Of a stretch of DNA of 64,000 nt, positions 50,126 to 58,625 are shown piece after piece; within the stretch, counting starts at the first letter, position 1, and every line of letters begins with the position of its first letter. Both the position numbers and the translations under genes were made by a program. The notes under the pieces were generated by a model. The model was not told where the DNA came from and ran no database searches. It saw only the letters and a list, made by a program, of their open reading frames with translations. Origin of the DNA: DTYU01 sp040757355 (lineage in GTDB: Bacteria > Bacillota > Desulfotomaculia > Desulfotomaculales > Ammonificaceae); assembly GCA_040757355.1 (NCBI GenBank), contig JBFLWY010000012.1, positions 5,741 to 69,740 on the forward strand. The letters run 5' to 3'.

Positions 50126-50920
50126 TTACCGATTACGTTTCAGCCCCCCGAAACGGCGCTCGCGCTGCTGGTAACTAACCAGCGCCTGGAGGAAGTCGAC
50201 CCTCCGGAAATCCGGCCATAGCACCGGGGTTACGTAAAACTCGGTGTATGCAAGCTGCCAAAGCAGGAAGTTGCTTACCCGCAACTCTCCGGCCGGCCTG
50301 ATAAGGAGGTCGGGATCGGGTAGTCCCGCAGTATAAAGGTGGCGGTTGATCACTGCCTCATCAATCTCTTCGGGTTGGAAAGCCCCCCTTTGAACCTCTT
50401 GGGCTATCGCTTTCACCGCGTCAACGATCTCCCAGCGGGAACCATAATTGACAGCCAGGTTCAGGGTAAGCCGGTTGCCCTCCTGCGTCTCCTGCTCTAA
50501 AGACCGAATTGCCTCAAGTACGATGTCGGGAAGTCCTTCTCTCCTGCCGATGACACGCGCCTTTATTCCGTTGCGTTTAAGCTCCTCCGTTTCCTTTGCG
50601 GCATACTCCACAAAAAGATCCATTAAAAAAGAAACCTCTTCAGGCGGCCTCCGCCAGTTCTCGGTGGAAAATGCATACGCGGAGAGTGCAGAAATTCCCA
50701 GTTCGGCAGACAGGCGGACAACTTCCCGCAAAGACTTTACCCCCGTACGGTGACCGACACTGCGCGGCAGACCGCGTCTAATCGCCCAGCGGCCGTTCCC
50801 GTCCATGATCACTGCCACATGACGGGGTAAAGAGGAAGGGTCGAGCAGCGACCTTAACACCTTCTCGTTACGCGGCAGGCTTTTTTCAGCCCTGCGCCGG
50901 TTCACAACGTCCTTCAGCAT
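50126..50920 (-). CDS. uppS: Undecaprenyl diphosphate synthase
   Basis: Makes the C55 lipid carrier for peptidoglycan from farnesyl and isopentenyl diphosphates. The 264-residue cis-prenyltransferase shows PRHVAVIMDGNGRWAIRRGL (catalytic Asp), GHRTGVKSLREVVRLSAELG, LSAYAFSTENWRRPPEEVSF, LTLNLAVNYGSRWEIVDAVK and DLLIRPAGELRVSNFLLWQL. The ATG at 50920 follows AGGAGG with seven-base spacing. The gap upstream (50921-51093, 173 bases) has no gene. Confidence 0.97.
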   Translation of the reverse strand: MLKDVVNRRRAEKSLPRNEKVLRSLLDPSSLPRHVAVIMDGNGRWAIRRGLPRSVGHRTGVKSLREVVRLSAELGISALSAYAFSTENWRRPPEEVSFLMDLFVEYAAKETEELKRNGIKARVIGRREGLPDIVLEAIRSLEQETQEGNRLTLNLAVNYGSRWEIVDAVKAIAQEVQRGAFQPEEIDEAVINRHLYTAGLPDPDLLIRPAGELRVSNFLLWQLAYTEFYVTPVLWPDFRRVDFLQALVSYQQRERRFGGLKRNR

Positions 50921-51093
50921 CAGTTTGCCTCCTGAGAGAACGTCACCAAACTTGGTCTGCCCAGCACCCGACCCGATATCGACAACATAGGTATCTCATC
51001 TAACCTTCAGGCATCGAATTCAGGCTGTCAGGCCTCATACCGGAACGTTTTTCAGTTCTCCTGTGGGCTCACACCGTCTGCCGTCACGCAACT

Positions 51094-51333
51094 CTACTTT
51101 TGGCAGTCATAGTAGTCTCCGGACGCCAGACCCCCGGCGTGATTAATATCACGGCTGAAGACCACGACTAATTCTATTACGTCGTCGGAAAGCCGGCGAA
51201 TCCGAACAACGCGCTGATTCCCTTCCGGCTTCCTCCCCGGCGCCAGGGTCGAAACTGCCTGAAGGCGTAACCCAGCCGGGTTAATAACAGGTCCAACTTT
51301 ATCCAGTTCCCATCCCAATACATCCTCCAACAC
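51094..51333 (-). CDS. Small conserved hypothetical protein between frr and uppS
   Basis: A 79-residue protein I do not recognise by name. It begins MLEDVLGWELDKVGPVINPA, has a Gly/Pro-rich turn (STLAPGRKPEGNQRVVRIRR) and ends with beta-rich VIELVVVFSRDINHAGG. The pattern (short helix, then P-x-G-RVVR-x-L-ELVV) recalls small PASTA-like domains encoded in Firmicutes genomes, but that likeness is weak. GTG at 51333 starts two bases after the frr stop; TTG at codon 6, after GGAGG, is an alternative. It is probably co-transcribed with frr. Confidence 0.6.
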   Translation of the reverse strand: MLEDVLGWELDKVGPVINPAGLRLQAVSTLAPGRKPEGNQRVVRIRRLSDDVIELVVVFSRDINHAGGLASGDYYDCQK

Positions 51334-51335
51334 CG

Positions 51336-51890
51336 CTACACTTCCATGATTTCTTTTTCTTTCGCAGCCAGCACATTATCAGTCTCTTTAATATACTTAT
51401 CCGTCAACTTCTGGACTTCACCCTGCATTCTTTTCAATTCATCTTCTGAAAAACCGCCCTCTTTTTGCCGCGCTTTCAGCTCATCATTCGCGTCCCTGCG
51501 GATGTTCCTGATCGCGACCCTTCCTTCTTCCGCCTTCTTGCGGACAGACTTGACCAGTTCCTGTCGCCTCTCCTGAGTAAGTTGGGGAAGCACTAAACGT
51601 ATCACTGACCCATCGTTGACCGGGTTGATGCCCAAATCCGACTTCATAATTGCTCGCTCAATATCGGAAATAAGAGATTTGTCCCACGGTTGAATCACCA
51701 AAAGCCTTGGCTCCGGCACATTTACCGTTGCAAGCTGATTAACCGGTGTCGGAGTACCGTAATAGTCGACCGTAATCCTGTCTAAGAGTGCTGGCGTTGC
51801 TCGCCCTGTTCTCACCGCCGATAAGTCCTTACGCAAGTGTTCTACGGCTTTCTTCATTAGCTCTTCTGCATTCGCAACGAGTTCGCGCAA
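51336..51890 (-). CDS. frr: Ribosome recycling factor
   Basis: Splits post-termination ribosomes with EF-G. The 184-residue protein shows MKKAVEHLRKDLSAVRTGRA, DYYGTPTPVNQLATVNVPEP, IQPWDKSLISDIERAIMKSD and VRKKAEEGRVAIRNIRRDAN, covering the three-helix bundle and its beta domain. The start is TTG at 51890 after GGGGGTGA, inside the 3' end of pyrH (34-base overlap), so translation is coupled. Confidence 0.97.
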   Translation of the reverse strand: MRELVANAEELMKKAVEHLRKDLSAVRTGRATPALLDRITVDYYGTPTPVNQLATVNVPEPRLLVIQPWDKSLISDIERAIMKSDLGINPVNDGSVIRLVLPQLTQERRQELVKSVRKKAEEGRVAIRNIRRDANDELKARQKEGGFSEDELKRMQGEVQKLTDKYIKETDNVLAAKEKEIMEV

Positions 51891-52618
51891 GCTACGTCAC
51901 CCCCTATATAGGTTCCTATTCTTTCGCCTAAAACCGCACGGCGAATATTTCCCTGCTCCCTCACATTAAAAACTATCACCGGTATACCGTTGTCCATGCA
52001 AAGCGAGGCGGCAGTCGCATCCATGACACCCAATCCCCGGTTGAGCATTTCAATATAAGTCAGGGTTTGAAACTTCCGTGCTTCGGGGTTTCTTCCAGGG
52101 TCGTCATCGTAAACGCCGTCAACTCCCCGCTTTGCCATTAGAATGGCATCCGCCTCAATCTCCGCCGCTCGCAAGGCCGCGGTTGTATCCGTGGAAAAAT
52201 AGGGGCTGCCGGTACCGGCTGCGAAAATGACCACCCGCCCTTTCTGCAAGTGTCGGATCGCCCTGCGCCTGATATAGGGTTCAGCGATCGCCCGCATCTC
52301 AATCGCTGTTTGAACTCGGGTATCTACACCTGCTTTCTCCAGAGCATCCTGAAGGGCCAGAGAGTTGATCGTAGTCGCGAGCATTCCCATATAGTCGGCG
52401 GTAGCACGGTCCATTCCCTTGGCACTCCCCGCAATACCCCGCCAGATGTTGCCCCCGCCGACCACAATGGCGATCTCGGTCCTGAACTGTTGTAAAACCT
52501 CCCTGATTTCACGGGCCACAAAAACCGCTACTTCCGGATCAATCCCGTAACCTTGGTCACCTGCCAGGGCCTCGCCGCTGATTTTGACTATAACCCGGCG
52601 GTACTTAGGGGTAATCAT
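51857..52618 (-). CDS. pyrH: UMP kinase
   Basis: Phosphorylates UMP to UDP. The 253-residue hexameric amino-acid-kinase-fold enzyme shows RVIVKISGEALAGDQGYGID, IAIVVGGGNIWRGIAGSAKG, MDRATADYMGMLATTINSLA, IFAAGTGSPYFSTDTTAALR and AKRGVDGVYDDDPG. Two adjacent ATGs (52621, 52618) follow GGGGAG; the second has the better seven-base spacing. The C-terminus runs about ten residues beyond the usual end (GDVACANSLRMQKS), overlapping frr. Confidence 0.96.
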   Translation of the reverse strand: MITPKYRRVIVKISGEALAGDQGYGIDPEVAVFVAREIREVLQQFRTEIAIVVGGGNIWRGIAGSAKGMDRATADYMGMLATTINSLALQDALEKAGVDTRVQTAIEMRAIAEPYIRRRAIRHLQKGRVVIFAAGTGSPYFSTDTTAALRAAEIEADAILMAKRGVDGVYDDDPGRNPEARKFQTLTYIEMLNRGLGVMDATAASLCMDNGIPVIVFNVREQGNIRRAVLGERIGTYIGGDVACANSLRMQKS

Positions 52619-52690
52619 CATTAATCTCCCCGTTCTAATGAAAACTTCGGAGACCGCTTCTAGCTTCAATCAATAACAAAGACCCCTGCG

Positions 52691-53296
52691 TCAGTCCTTT
52701 GCTACCTCACCCAACTCGTACCTGGTAAACCTTCGGATGACAATATTCTCCCCGATGCGCGCGACCGCCTCATGCAGCAAGTTTTGAACGGTGATATCCG
52801 GATTTTTGATAAACGATTGGTCGAGAAGACAGTTCTCTTTAAAAAACTTCTCCAAACGCCCTTCCACCATCTTTTCGACTACCTTTTCCGGCTTCCCTTC
52901 ATTAAGTGCTTGGACCCGGAGGATCTCTTTTTCCCGTTCAATTGTCTCAGGTGGAACATCTTCACGTGAGATATACTCCGGGCGTGCAGCCGCTATCTGC
53001 AAGGCAATATCATGAACTAAACCCTGAAAATCATCGGTTTTGGCTACAAAATCGGTTTCGCAGTTAACCTCTACGAGAACCCCGATGCGGTTACCGGGGT
53101 GGACGTAAGCAGAAACCAACCCTTCTGACGCTGTCCGCCCGGCTCTTTTCGCCGCCGCCGCCAATCCTTTCTCCCTCAAGAAAACAATAGCCTTCTCGAT
53201 ATCGCACCCCGCTTCAACCAGGGCCTTTTTACAGTCCATCATCCCTACTCCGGTGCGCTCCCGGAGTTCTTTGACCAATTTTGCAGGAACCTCCAC
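52691..53296 (-). CDS. tsf: Elongation factor Ts
   Basis: Nucleotide exchange factor for EF-Tu. The 201-residue product is the short form: N-terminal UBA-like domain (LVKELRERTGVGMMDCKKAL), the core NCETDFVAKTDDFQGLVHDI and one subdomain ending GENIVIRRFTRYELGE. GTG at 53296 follows AGGAGG at ten bases. Normally directly behind rpsB, here it is separated from it by 770 bases containing a terminator and a dispersed repeat, so it probably has its own promoter. Confidence 0.96.
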   Translation of the reverse strand: MEVPAKLVKELRERTGVGMMDCKKALVEAGCDIEKAIVFLREKGLAAAAKRAGRTASEGLVSAYVHPGNRIGVLVEVNCETDFVAKTDDFQGLVHDIALQIAAARPEYISREDVPPETIEREKEILRVQALNEGKPEKVVEKMVEGRLEKFFKENCLLDQSFIKNPDITVQNLLHEAVARIGENIVIRRFTRYELGEVAKD

Positions 53297-54050
53297 GTGA
53301 CCTTAACCTCCTCTTTCTCGGAAACCGCCGTTACACTTCGCCTGGCCGTTTCAGAAGTCAGATGCATGATCTCTGAGGCAAGATTCAGTTAATCTTAGCG
53401 AATCGCACCTTACTTCGACCTTAAAAATTCTCTCCTCCGCCTTCTGAAAATTCGCCGTGCTTGTTTTTTTCAGTCGGGCTTCCCTATAAAAATTTGTTAC
53501 CATAATTGATATTTTACTTTAATTCGCCGAGTTGTAATGCTGCAGCAGTCTTCCCGGGTCAGTCAGTCTTTACTACTCATTGTCCGCTTTCATAAGGGGA
53601 TTATATCCAAAAATCTGCCCGCTTAAAAGGGTTTGTCCTTCGTTGAAATAGTTCAACGTTCAACCTAATACTGACAGCCCAGCACTCAGTGTAGCTTTTC
53701 CACTTCAACGGAGAAACCTTCATTGGCCTGAGTGCCCAGCACTCAATGGGACTTTTTGAACTTTGGAGGAAAGACCTTCATTAGTCTAATGAAGTGATAG
53801 CTTCCAAACTTCAATGATTGCATTGAGTGCTGGGTTAAACTTCAAAGATCTTACTGAGTGCTGGGTGGGGTCCGTTCAACGTTCCACGTTGATAAAAAGA
53901 CCGATGCACAAGCAATTGAACCATTTTCATTCTTCTGCTAGAGCAATCCCCGGTCGCATGGCAAACTCCGCCAAAAAACAGTACTTCTCCCGCCTATTTT
54001 CATTCCTGTGGTGACGATTAGTTGAAAAGGACCCCTTCGCCGATTCCCGT
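53297..54050. other. Long gap between rpsB and tsf
   Basis: No gene is visible. 53345-53455 contains TCAGAAGTCAGATGCATG and CTCCGCCTTCTGAAAATT, a decayed repeat of the 42045 type. 53661-53901 is copy 2 of the ~240-bp repeat. AT-rich sequence at 53470-53545 (AATTTGTTACCATAATTGAT) could hold a tsf promoter but no convincing box pair was identified. Confidence 0.6.
53661..53901 (-). repeat. Dispersed ~240-bp repeat, copy 2
   Basis: The reverse complement of this stretch matches 32159-32394 nearly throughout, including CCCAGCACTCAGTAAGATCT, GTCCCATTGAGTGCTGGGCA and AATGAAGGTTTCTCCGTTGA. CCCAGCACTCA begins at 53678. AACGTTCAAC tracts flank both ends (53651-53663 and 53876-53892). It has no open frame. 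Confidence 0.92.
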
Positions 54051-54077
54051 AAAAAGGGGGGTTTTTCTACCCCCCTT
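54051..54077 (-). terminator. Terminator of rpsB, overlapping its stop codon
   Basis: On the minus strand AAGGGGGG (54077-54070) and CCCCCCTT (54061-54054) form an 8-bp stem with an 8-base loop that holds the rpsB TAG, followed by TTT. It should end most rpsB transcripts before tsf. Confidence 0.88.
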
Positions 54078-54795
54078 GTAAGGCTTCTTCTTGCTCTCTC
54101 TCAGGGGCGGCAACCCCTTCGCGGCCTTCGATTACCGCATCAGCAATTTTGCTTGTTATCAGGCGTACCGCCCTGATGGCGTCATCGTTGCCCGGGATTA
54201 CATAGTCAACTTCGTCCGGGTCGCAATTGGTATCGACTATCGCCACCACCGGTATGCCCAGTTTTCGGGCTTCCGCCACCGCGATCCGCTCCTTGCGCGG
54301 ATCAACCACGTACAAAGCCCAAGGCACCTGGCGCATGTTTTTGATACCGCCCAGGTACTTCTGCAGCTTGCCTTTTTCCCGTAAAAGCTCCGCAGCCTCT
54401 TTCTTCGTCCGCAGCTCCAACTGGCCGCTCTCTTCCAAGCGCTCCAACTCGTGCAGCCGCTCAACGCGCCGCCTGATTGTCTGAAAGTTTGTCAGCATCC
54501 CACCGAGCCAGCGCTGATTAACATAAAACATACCGCAGCGTTCTGCCTCTTCCTGTATGGACTGCTGGGCCTGCTTCTTCGTGCCGACAAAGAGGACACT
54601 GCCTCCCTGCGCGGCTATCTCCTTAACGAAATTATACGCTTCTTCAATCTTTCTGACAGTCTTCTGTAGGTCGATAATGTAAATGCCGTTCCGGTCCATA
54701 AATATATAAGGGGCCATCTTGGGGTTCCAGCGTCTTGTCTGGTGCCCAAAATGCACCCCGGCCTCGAGCAACTGCTTCATGGAAACAACCGCCAC
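54067..54795 (-). CDS. rpsB: 30S ribosomal protein S2
   Basis: Ribosomal protein of the small-subunit head. The 242-residue protein shows MKQLLEAGVHFGHQTRRWNP, MAPYIFMDRNGIYIIDLQKT, FVGTKKQAQQSIQEEAERCG, YVNQRWLGGMLTNFQTIRRR and IPVVAIVDTNCDPDEVDYVI. The start is GTG at 54795, seven to eight bases after AAGGAGGTG; the frame open to 54879 encodes only Gly/Ala-rich sequence unlike S2. It has its own promoter, a ~115-base leader and its own terminator. Confidence 0.97.
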   Translation of the reverse strand: MAVVSMKQLLEAGVHFGHQTRRWNPKMAPYIFMDRNGIYIIDLQKTVRKIEEAYNFVKEIAAQGGSVLFVGTKKQAQQSIQEEAERCGMFYVNQRWLGGMLTNFQTIRRRVERLHELERLEESGQLELRTKKEAAELLREKGKLQKYLGGIKNMRQVPWALYVVDPRKERIAVAEARKLGIPVVAIVDTNCDPDEVDYVIPGNDDAIRAVRLITSKIADAVIEGREGVAAPEREQEEALQGG

Positions 54796-54912
54796 TTCTC
54801 CACCTCCTTCCGCCGGGGTTCTTGCCGCCGCCGCCGTCATCTCCCCGGAAGACCCGCAGGCACCCCCTCCAGGGATCAAGTAGCGTGAGTACTTGTTGAC
54901 ATGCCAGCCTTT

Positions 54913-54942
54913 ATTTTACCATCCACCCCGTTGAACGTGCAA
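54913..54942 (-). promoter_or_regulatory. Probable rpsB promoter
   Basis: On the minus strand TTGCAC (54942-54937) is followed after 18 bases by TAAAAT (54918-54913), preceded by TGG as an extended -10. It lies between codY and rpsB. Confidence 0.55.
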
Positions 54943-54947
54943 CAAAT

Positions 54948-55727
54948 TTATGTCTGTTTGTACCGTTTCAACTCCTCAAGAAGTTGATCGTTAAGCACTT
55001 TGATATAGGTTCCCTTCATCCCCAGAGAACGGGCTTCTATGACACCGGCGCTTTCAAACTTTCGCAGGGCGTTAACAATAACCGACCGTGTTATCCCAAC
55101 CCGGTCGGCTATTTTGCTCGCAATTAAGAGTCCCTCTTCCTTACCCAACTCCGCGAAGATGTGGCGGACCGCATCAAGTTCCGAATATGAAAGCGTCCCC
55201 AAAGCGATCTGGACGGCAGCACGTTTCCGTGCCTCTTCAGCCATCCTTTCCATCCTGGAGCGGAAGATCTCCATCCCTACTACAGTAGCCCCGTGTTCCG
55301 CAAGGATCAGGTCACTTGCGGCAAACTGGCGGTTGAACTTTGCCAATACAACCGTACCAAGACGCGTTCCCGCACCGACAATAGGCACCACGGTGACGGT
55401 TGCATTGCTGAAACGACAGGGTATGTCAGGATCAAATACACAGGAATTGGCATGCTGGCGAAAATTCGCCCTGGTCTCTGTAATGTCCAGTAAACCCTGG
55501 TTATAGCTGCGGGGAAAACCAGCGTTTTCGACTATCTCTGATATCGTTTGGCATGAAAAGCCGGGGAGGAAAGAATAACCTAAAACCTTTCCCTCGTCGT
55601 TAATAAGATAGACATTTGCGCGGACAAGCTCTCCCAAAACAGATGCCACTGCCGCAAAGTCAACGTGAGCCGAAGCATTCTGTAAAATACCGTTTAGGAC
55701 CCGGGCCTTCTTTAAAAGATGCTCCAA
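54948..55727 (-). CDS. codY: GTP- and branched-chain-amino-acid-sensing repressor CodY
   Basis: Global regulator that represses starvation genes when GTP and isoleucine/leucine/valine are plentiful. The 259-residue protein has an N-terminal GAF-like effector domain (ARVLNGILQNASAHVDFAAV; NVYLINDEGKVLGYSFLPG; VTVVPIVGAGTRLGTVVLAK) and a C-terminal winged helix-turn-helix (LIASKIADRVGITRSVIVNA; LRKFESAGVIEARSLGMKG). The start is TTG at 55727. Its place behind hslV-hslU is the standard Firmicutes xerC-hslVU-codY order. No CodY box was identified by eye. Confidence 0.97.
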   Translation of the reverse strand: MEHLLKKARVLNGILQNASAHVDFAAVASVLGELVRANVYLINDEGKVLGYSFLPGFSCQTISEIVENAGFPRSYNQGLLDITETRANFRQHANSCVFDPDIPCRFSNATVTVVPIVGAGTRLGTVVLAKFNRQFAASDLILAEHGATVVGMEIFRSRMERMAEEARKRAAVQIALGTLSYSELDAVRHIFAELGKEEGLLIASKIADRVGITRSVIVNALRKFESAGVIEARSLGMKGTYIKVLNDQLLEELKRYKQT

Positions 55728-55740
55728 AACATCCCCCCCT

Positions 55741-57129
55741 TTAAAGGATGTACCGGCTGAGATCCTCCTTAGCTACAATCGGGCCTAATTTTGCCTTAAC
55801 AAATGCTTCGTCGATTTTGATTGTCTGTCCTTTGAGGTCTGGAGCGTTAAAAGAGATGTCTTCGAGGACTTTTTCAAGCACGGTGTGCAACCGTCGCGCT
55901 CCGATATTTTCCGTTTGTTCATTAATAGTATAAGCGATGTCTGCAATTGCGCCAAGAGAATTTTTAGAAAATTCGAGTTTTACGCCTTCCGTGTCTAACA
56001 GCGCAGCATACTGTCTGATCAGCGCGTTTGAAGGTTCCGTAAGAATCTGGAGAAAGTCGTCACGGCTGAGGGCGCGGAGTTCGACACGAATGGGGAAACG
56101 TCCCTGAAGTTCGGGGATCAAGTCGGATGGTTTTGTGGTATGAAAAGCGCCTGCGGCAATAAAGAGGATATGTTCGGTCTTTACCGGGCCGTATTTTGTG
56201 GTCACCGTAGAACCTTCGACAATCGGCAGGACGTCCCGCTGCACGCCGCTTCTGGATACGTCAGGCCCGGTTCCCGATTCCCGCCCGGCGATCTTATCAA
56301 TTTCATCGATAAAAATGATGCCGTTTTCTTCCGCCCGGCGTACAGCTTCCTGGGTCACCTCCTCCATATCAATCAGCTTTGCCGCCTCCTGCTGCGCCAA
56401 GATCCGCCGCGCCTCCCCGACGGTTACGCGGCGCTTTTTCTTCTTAGCGGGGAAAACGGTGCCCATAAGGTCTTGAACGTTAAAACCCATCTCCTCTACG
56501 CCTGCACCGGAGAATATTTCCAGGAAAGGAACCGTTTTATCCTCAACTTCAACTTCGATGGTCTCATCTTCGAGTTCACCCCGGGCGAGTCTTTTTCGCA
56601 GTTCTTCTCGCTGTTGGTCGACACGCCGTATCTTTTCCTCTGCTTCAAAATCTTCGCCGGCCTGGCGCGCAGAACCGAAAATAACCTCCAGCGGATTTCG
56701 AATGGTTTTCTCGGGATACGGTACCAAGATCTCCAGGATGCGCTCAACAGCGAGTACTTTAGCCTTCTCCTCAACCGCAGCGTATTTTTCTTCCCGGACC
56801 ATCCGAACCGCTGTTTCTACCAAGTCGCGTACCATTCCCTCAACATCCCGGCCCACATAGCCGATCTCGGTAAACTTGGTGGCTTCAACCTTAACGAACG
56901 GGGCATTGACCAGCCGCGCCAGCCGCCGGGCGATCTCCGTCTTGCCTACCCCGGTCGGACCGATCATCAAAATGTTTTTCGGCATTACCTCATCGCGCAA
57001 TTCAACCGGCAGGTTATTCCGGCGGTAACGGTTGCGCAAAGCAATGGCAACTGCCTTTTTGGCCTCGTCTTGCCCTACTATATACTTACCGAGTTCGGCC
57101 ACGATCTCCCGCGGCGTCAAGTTTTCCAC
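55741..57129 (-). CDS. hslU: ATP-dependent protease ATPase subunit HslU (ClpY)
   Basis: AAA+ unfoldase that feeds proteins to HslV. The 462-residue protein has Walker A MIGPTGVGKTEIARRLARL, the pore GYVGRDVEGMVRDLVETAV, an intermediate domain (~110-240), Walker B NGIIFIDEIDKIAGRESG and sensor regions LQGRFPIRVELRALSRDDFL and TENIGARRLHTVLEKVLED; the C-terminus ends with DLSRYIL, which docks in HslV. GTG at 57129 follows AGGAGGG. It is 41 bases after hslV. Confidence 0.97.
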   Translation of the reverse strand: MENLTPREIVAELGKYIVGQDEAKKAVAIALRNRYRRNNLPVELRDEVMPKNILMIGPTGVGKTEIARRLARLVNAPFVKVEATKFTEIGYVGRDVEGMVRDLVETAVRMVREEKYAAVEEKAKVLAVERILEILVPYPEKTIRNPLEVIFGSARQAGEDFEAEEKIRRVDQQREELRKRLARGELEDETIEVEVEDKTVPFLEIFSGAGVEEMGFNVQDLMGTVFPAKKKKRRVTVGEARRILAQQEAAKLIDMEEVTQEAVRRAEENGIIFIDEIDKIAGRESGTGPDVSRSGVQRDVLPIVEGSTVTTKYGPVKTEHILFIAAGAFHTTKPSDLIPELQGRFPIRVELRALSRDDFLQILTEPSNALIRQYAALLDTEGVKLEFSKNSLGAIADIAYTINEQTENIGARRLHTVLEKVLEDISFNAPDLKGQTIKIDEAFVKAKLGPIVAKEDLSRYIL

Positions 57130-57170
57130 CTGAGACCCTCCTGTCGCGCTTTAAACTGTACCCGGTCCTG

Positions 57171-57701
57171 TTACAATTCTTCAAGGCTGATGTTTTCATT
57201 GGTATAAACGCATATGGAAGCAGTTATGCGCAGTGCCTCCCGGACGATGGTGGCGGCGTCGTAACCGGTGTGTTTCAAGAGCGCCCGGGCCGCCGCAAGG
57301 GCATAAGGTCCGCCGGAGCCGACCGCCGCTATGCCGTCGTCAGGTTCAATTACCTCGCCGCTTCCGGCGATGACCAGAAGGTGTTCGGTGTCCGCCACAA
57401 CCAGGAGCGCCTCCAGGCGACGCAAGAGTTTGTCTGTCCGCCACTCTTTCGCGAGATTGACCGCAGCCCGCAACAGGTTGCCCTGTGACTCCTCGAGCTT
57501 CCCCTCGAACCGGTCGAAAAGAGCAAGCGCATCTGCAACACCCCCGGCAAAACCCGCAATAACCTTTCCTTGGTAGAGCCTGCGGACCTTTTTCGCACCG
57601 TGTTTCATAATCGTATTCTGCGCGAAGGTGATCTGGCCGTCACCGGCCATCGCAACCCGACCGTCGCGCCGCACCGCAACTACCGTTGTGCCATTGATCA
57701 T
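57171..57701 (-). CDS. hslV: ATP-dependent protease peptidase subunit HslV (ClpQ)
   Basis: Proteasome-like threonine protease of 176 aa. The sequence MINGTTVVAVRRDGRVAMAG places a Thr-Thr pair after a four-residue leader; removal of the leader would expose the catalytic Thr1. GDGQITFAQNTIMKHGAKKV, AGFAGGVADALALFDRFEGK and AVGSGGPYALAAARALL are further conserved parts. A GTG at 57710 is possible, but ATG at 57701 with GGGTGAT just upstream fits better. It begins 12 bases after the xerC stop. Confidence 0.96.
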   Translation of the reverse strand: MINGTTVVAVRRDGRVAMAGDGQITFAQNTIMKHGAKKVRRLYQGKVIAGFAGGVADALALFDRFEGKLEESQGNLLRAAVNLAKEWRTDKLLRRLEALLVVADTEHLLVIAGSGEVIEPDDGIAAVGSGGPYALAAARALLKHTGYDAATIVREALRITASICVYTNENISLEEL

Positions 57702-57713
57702 TTTTATCACCCG

Positions 57714-58625
57714 TTACGCACGCGGGTGGGTCTTATTGTACACCCGCTTTAATCTTTCCTTACTGAGGTGAGTGTAAACCTGGGTAGTCGAAAGCCGGGC
57801 GTGGCCTAAAAACTCTTGAACCGCCCTCAAATCGGCACCGCCGTCCAGGAGGTGCGTGGCAAAAGTATGTCGCAAGGTGTGAGGACTGACACGGCCTTGT
57901 ATCCCGGCCTTGGCCGCACATGCCTTAATCACGTTGCGAGTGCCACGTGCTGAAAGCCGGCCCCCTGATTTATTCAAAAACAGTGCTCCTTCGAACCCCC
58001 CGCCGTGCTCCTTGACCAACTGCGGCCGTCCTTTACGAAGATATGCTTTCAAAGCCTTTACCGCATGATCGCCGATCGGCACCACCCGCTCTTTAAAACC
58101 CTTTCCCAAAACCCGGATATAACCACCGTGAAGGTCTACGTCACCGATATCCAGTCCGACCAATTCGGATACCCTGATCCCTGATGCATAAAGAACTTCA
58201 AGAATCGCCCTGTCGCGCATCCGCAAGGGGTCCGACGCCCCCGGGGCCTCCATTAGACGCATGGCCTCCCCCTGGTAAAGGACCTGGGGGAGCCTTTTTT
58301 CCCGCCGCGGGGAGGAAACCCCCCGCAACGGATTATCTTTAAGGACTCCCTCCCGGCATAAAAACCGGAGAAAGCTCCGCCAGGCCGAAATCTTTCTCAA
58401 CAGCGAATTCCTGGACAACCCCCTGCCGGTGAGGTGTGCAAGGTAGCGCCGCAACAGCGCTGGGGTAATCAGGTGGGGCTTTAAAACCTCGTCTGGTACA
58501 CCCAGCACACCTGCAAAAAAATCAATCCCGCCGAAGATGTCTTTCTGGTACTCCTCCACTGTCCGGGCCGAAGCCCTTCTCTCGGTTTGGAGGAAAATCA
58601 GGAACCGGTCAAGATACTGGTACAT
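57714..58625 (-). CDS. xerC: Tyrosine recombinase XerC
   Basis: Resolves chromosome dimers at dif with a partner recombinase. The 303-residue protein has an N-terminal SAM-like core-binding domain (~1-90) and the catalytic domain with Arg in VLYASGIRVSELVGLD, Lys in RVLGKGFKERVVPIG, VSPHTLRHTFATHLLDGGAD, the LGHARLSTTQVYTHLS box, and its nucleophile Tyr in QVYTH. The ATG is at 58625. Its chromosomal place before hslVU-codY marks it as the housekeeping enzyme rather than a phage integrase. Confidence 0.95.
   Translation of the reverse strand: MYQYLDRFLIFLQTERRASARTVEEYQKDIFGGIDFFAGVLGVPDEVLKPHLITPALLRRYLAHLTGRGLSRNSLLRKISAWRSFLRFLCREGVLKDNPLRGVSSPRREKRLPQVLYQGEAMRLMEAPGASDPLRMRDRAILEVLYASGIRVSELVGLDIGDVDLHGGYIRVLGKGFKERVVPIGDHAVKALKAYLRKGRPQLVKEHGGGFEGALFLNKSGGRLSARGTRNVIKACAAKAGIQGRVSPHTLRHTFATHLLDGGADLRAVQEFLGHARLSTTQVYTHLSKERLKRVYNKTHPRA

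Noticed and set aside
53814..54014. Plus-strand frame between tsf and rpsB
   Set aside because: It begins inside repeat copy 2 and its translation is repeat sequence with no coding features.
54796..54879. N-terminal extension of rpsB
   Set aside because: Gly/Ala-rich leader sequence; the ribosome site AAGGAGGTG lies inside it and points to GTG 54795.
57714..58625. Phage or integron integrase
   Set aside because: Gene order trmFO-xerC-hslV-hslU-codY and the lack of phage genes or attachment sites mark it as housekeeping XerC.
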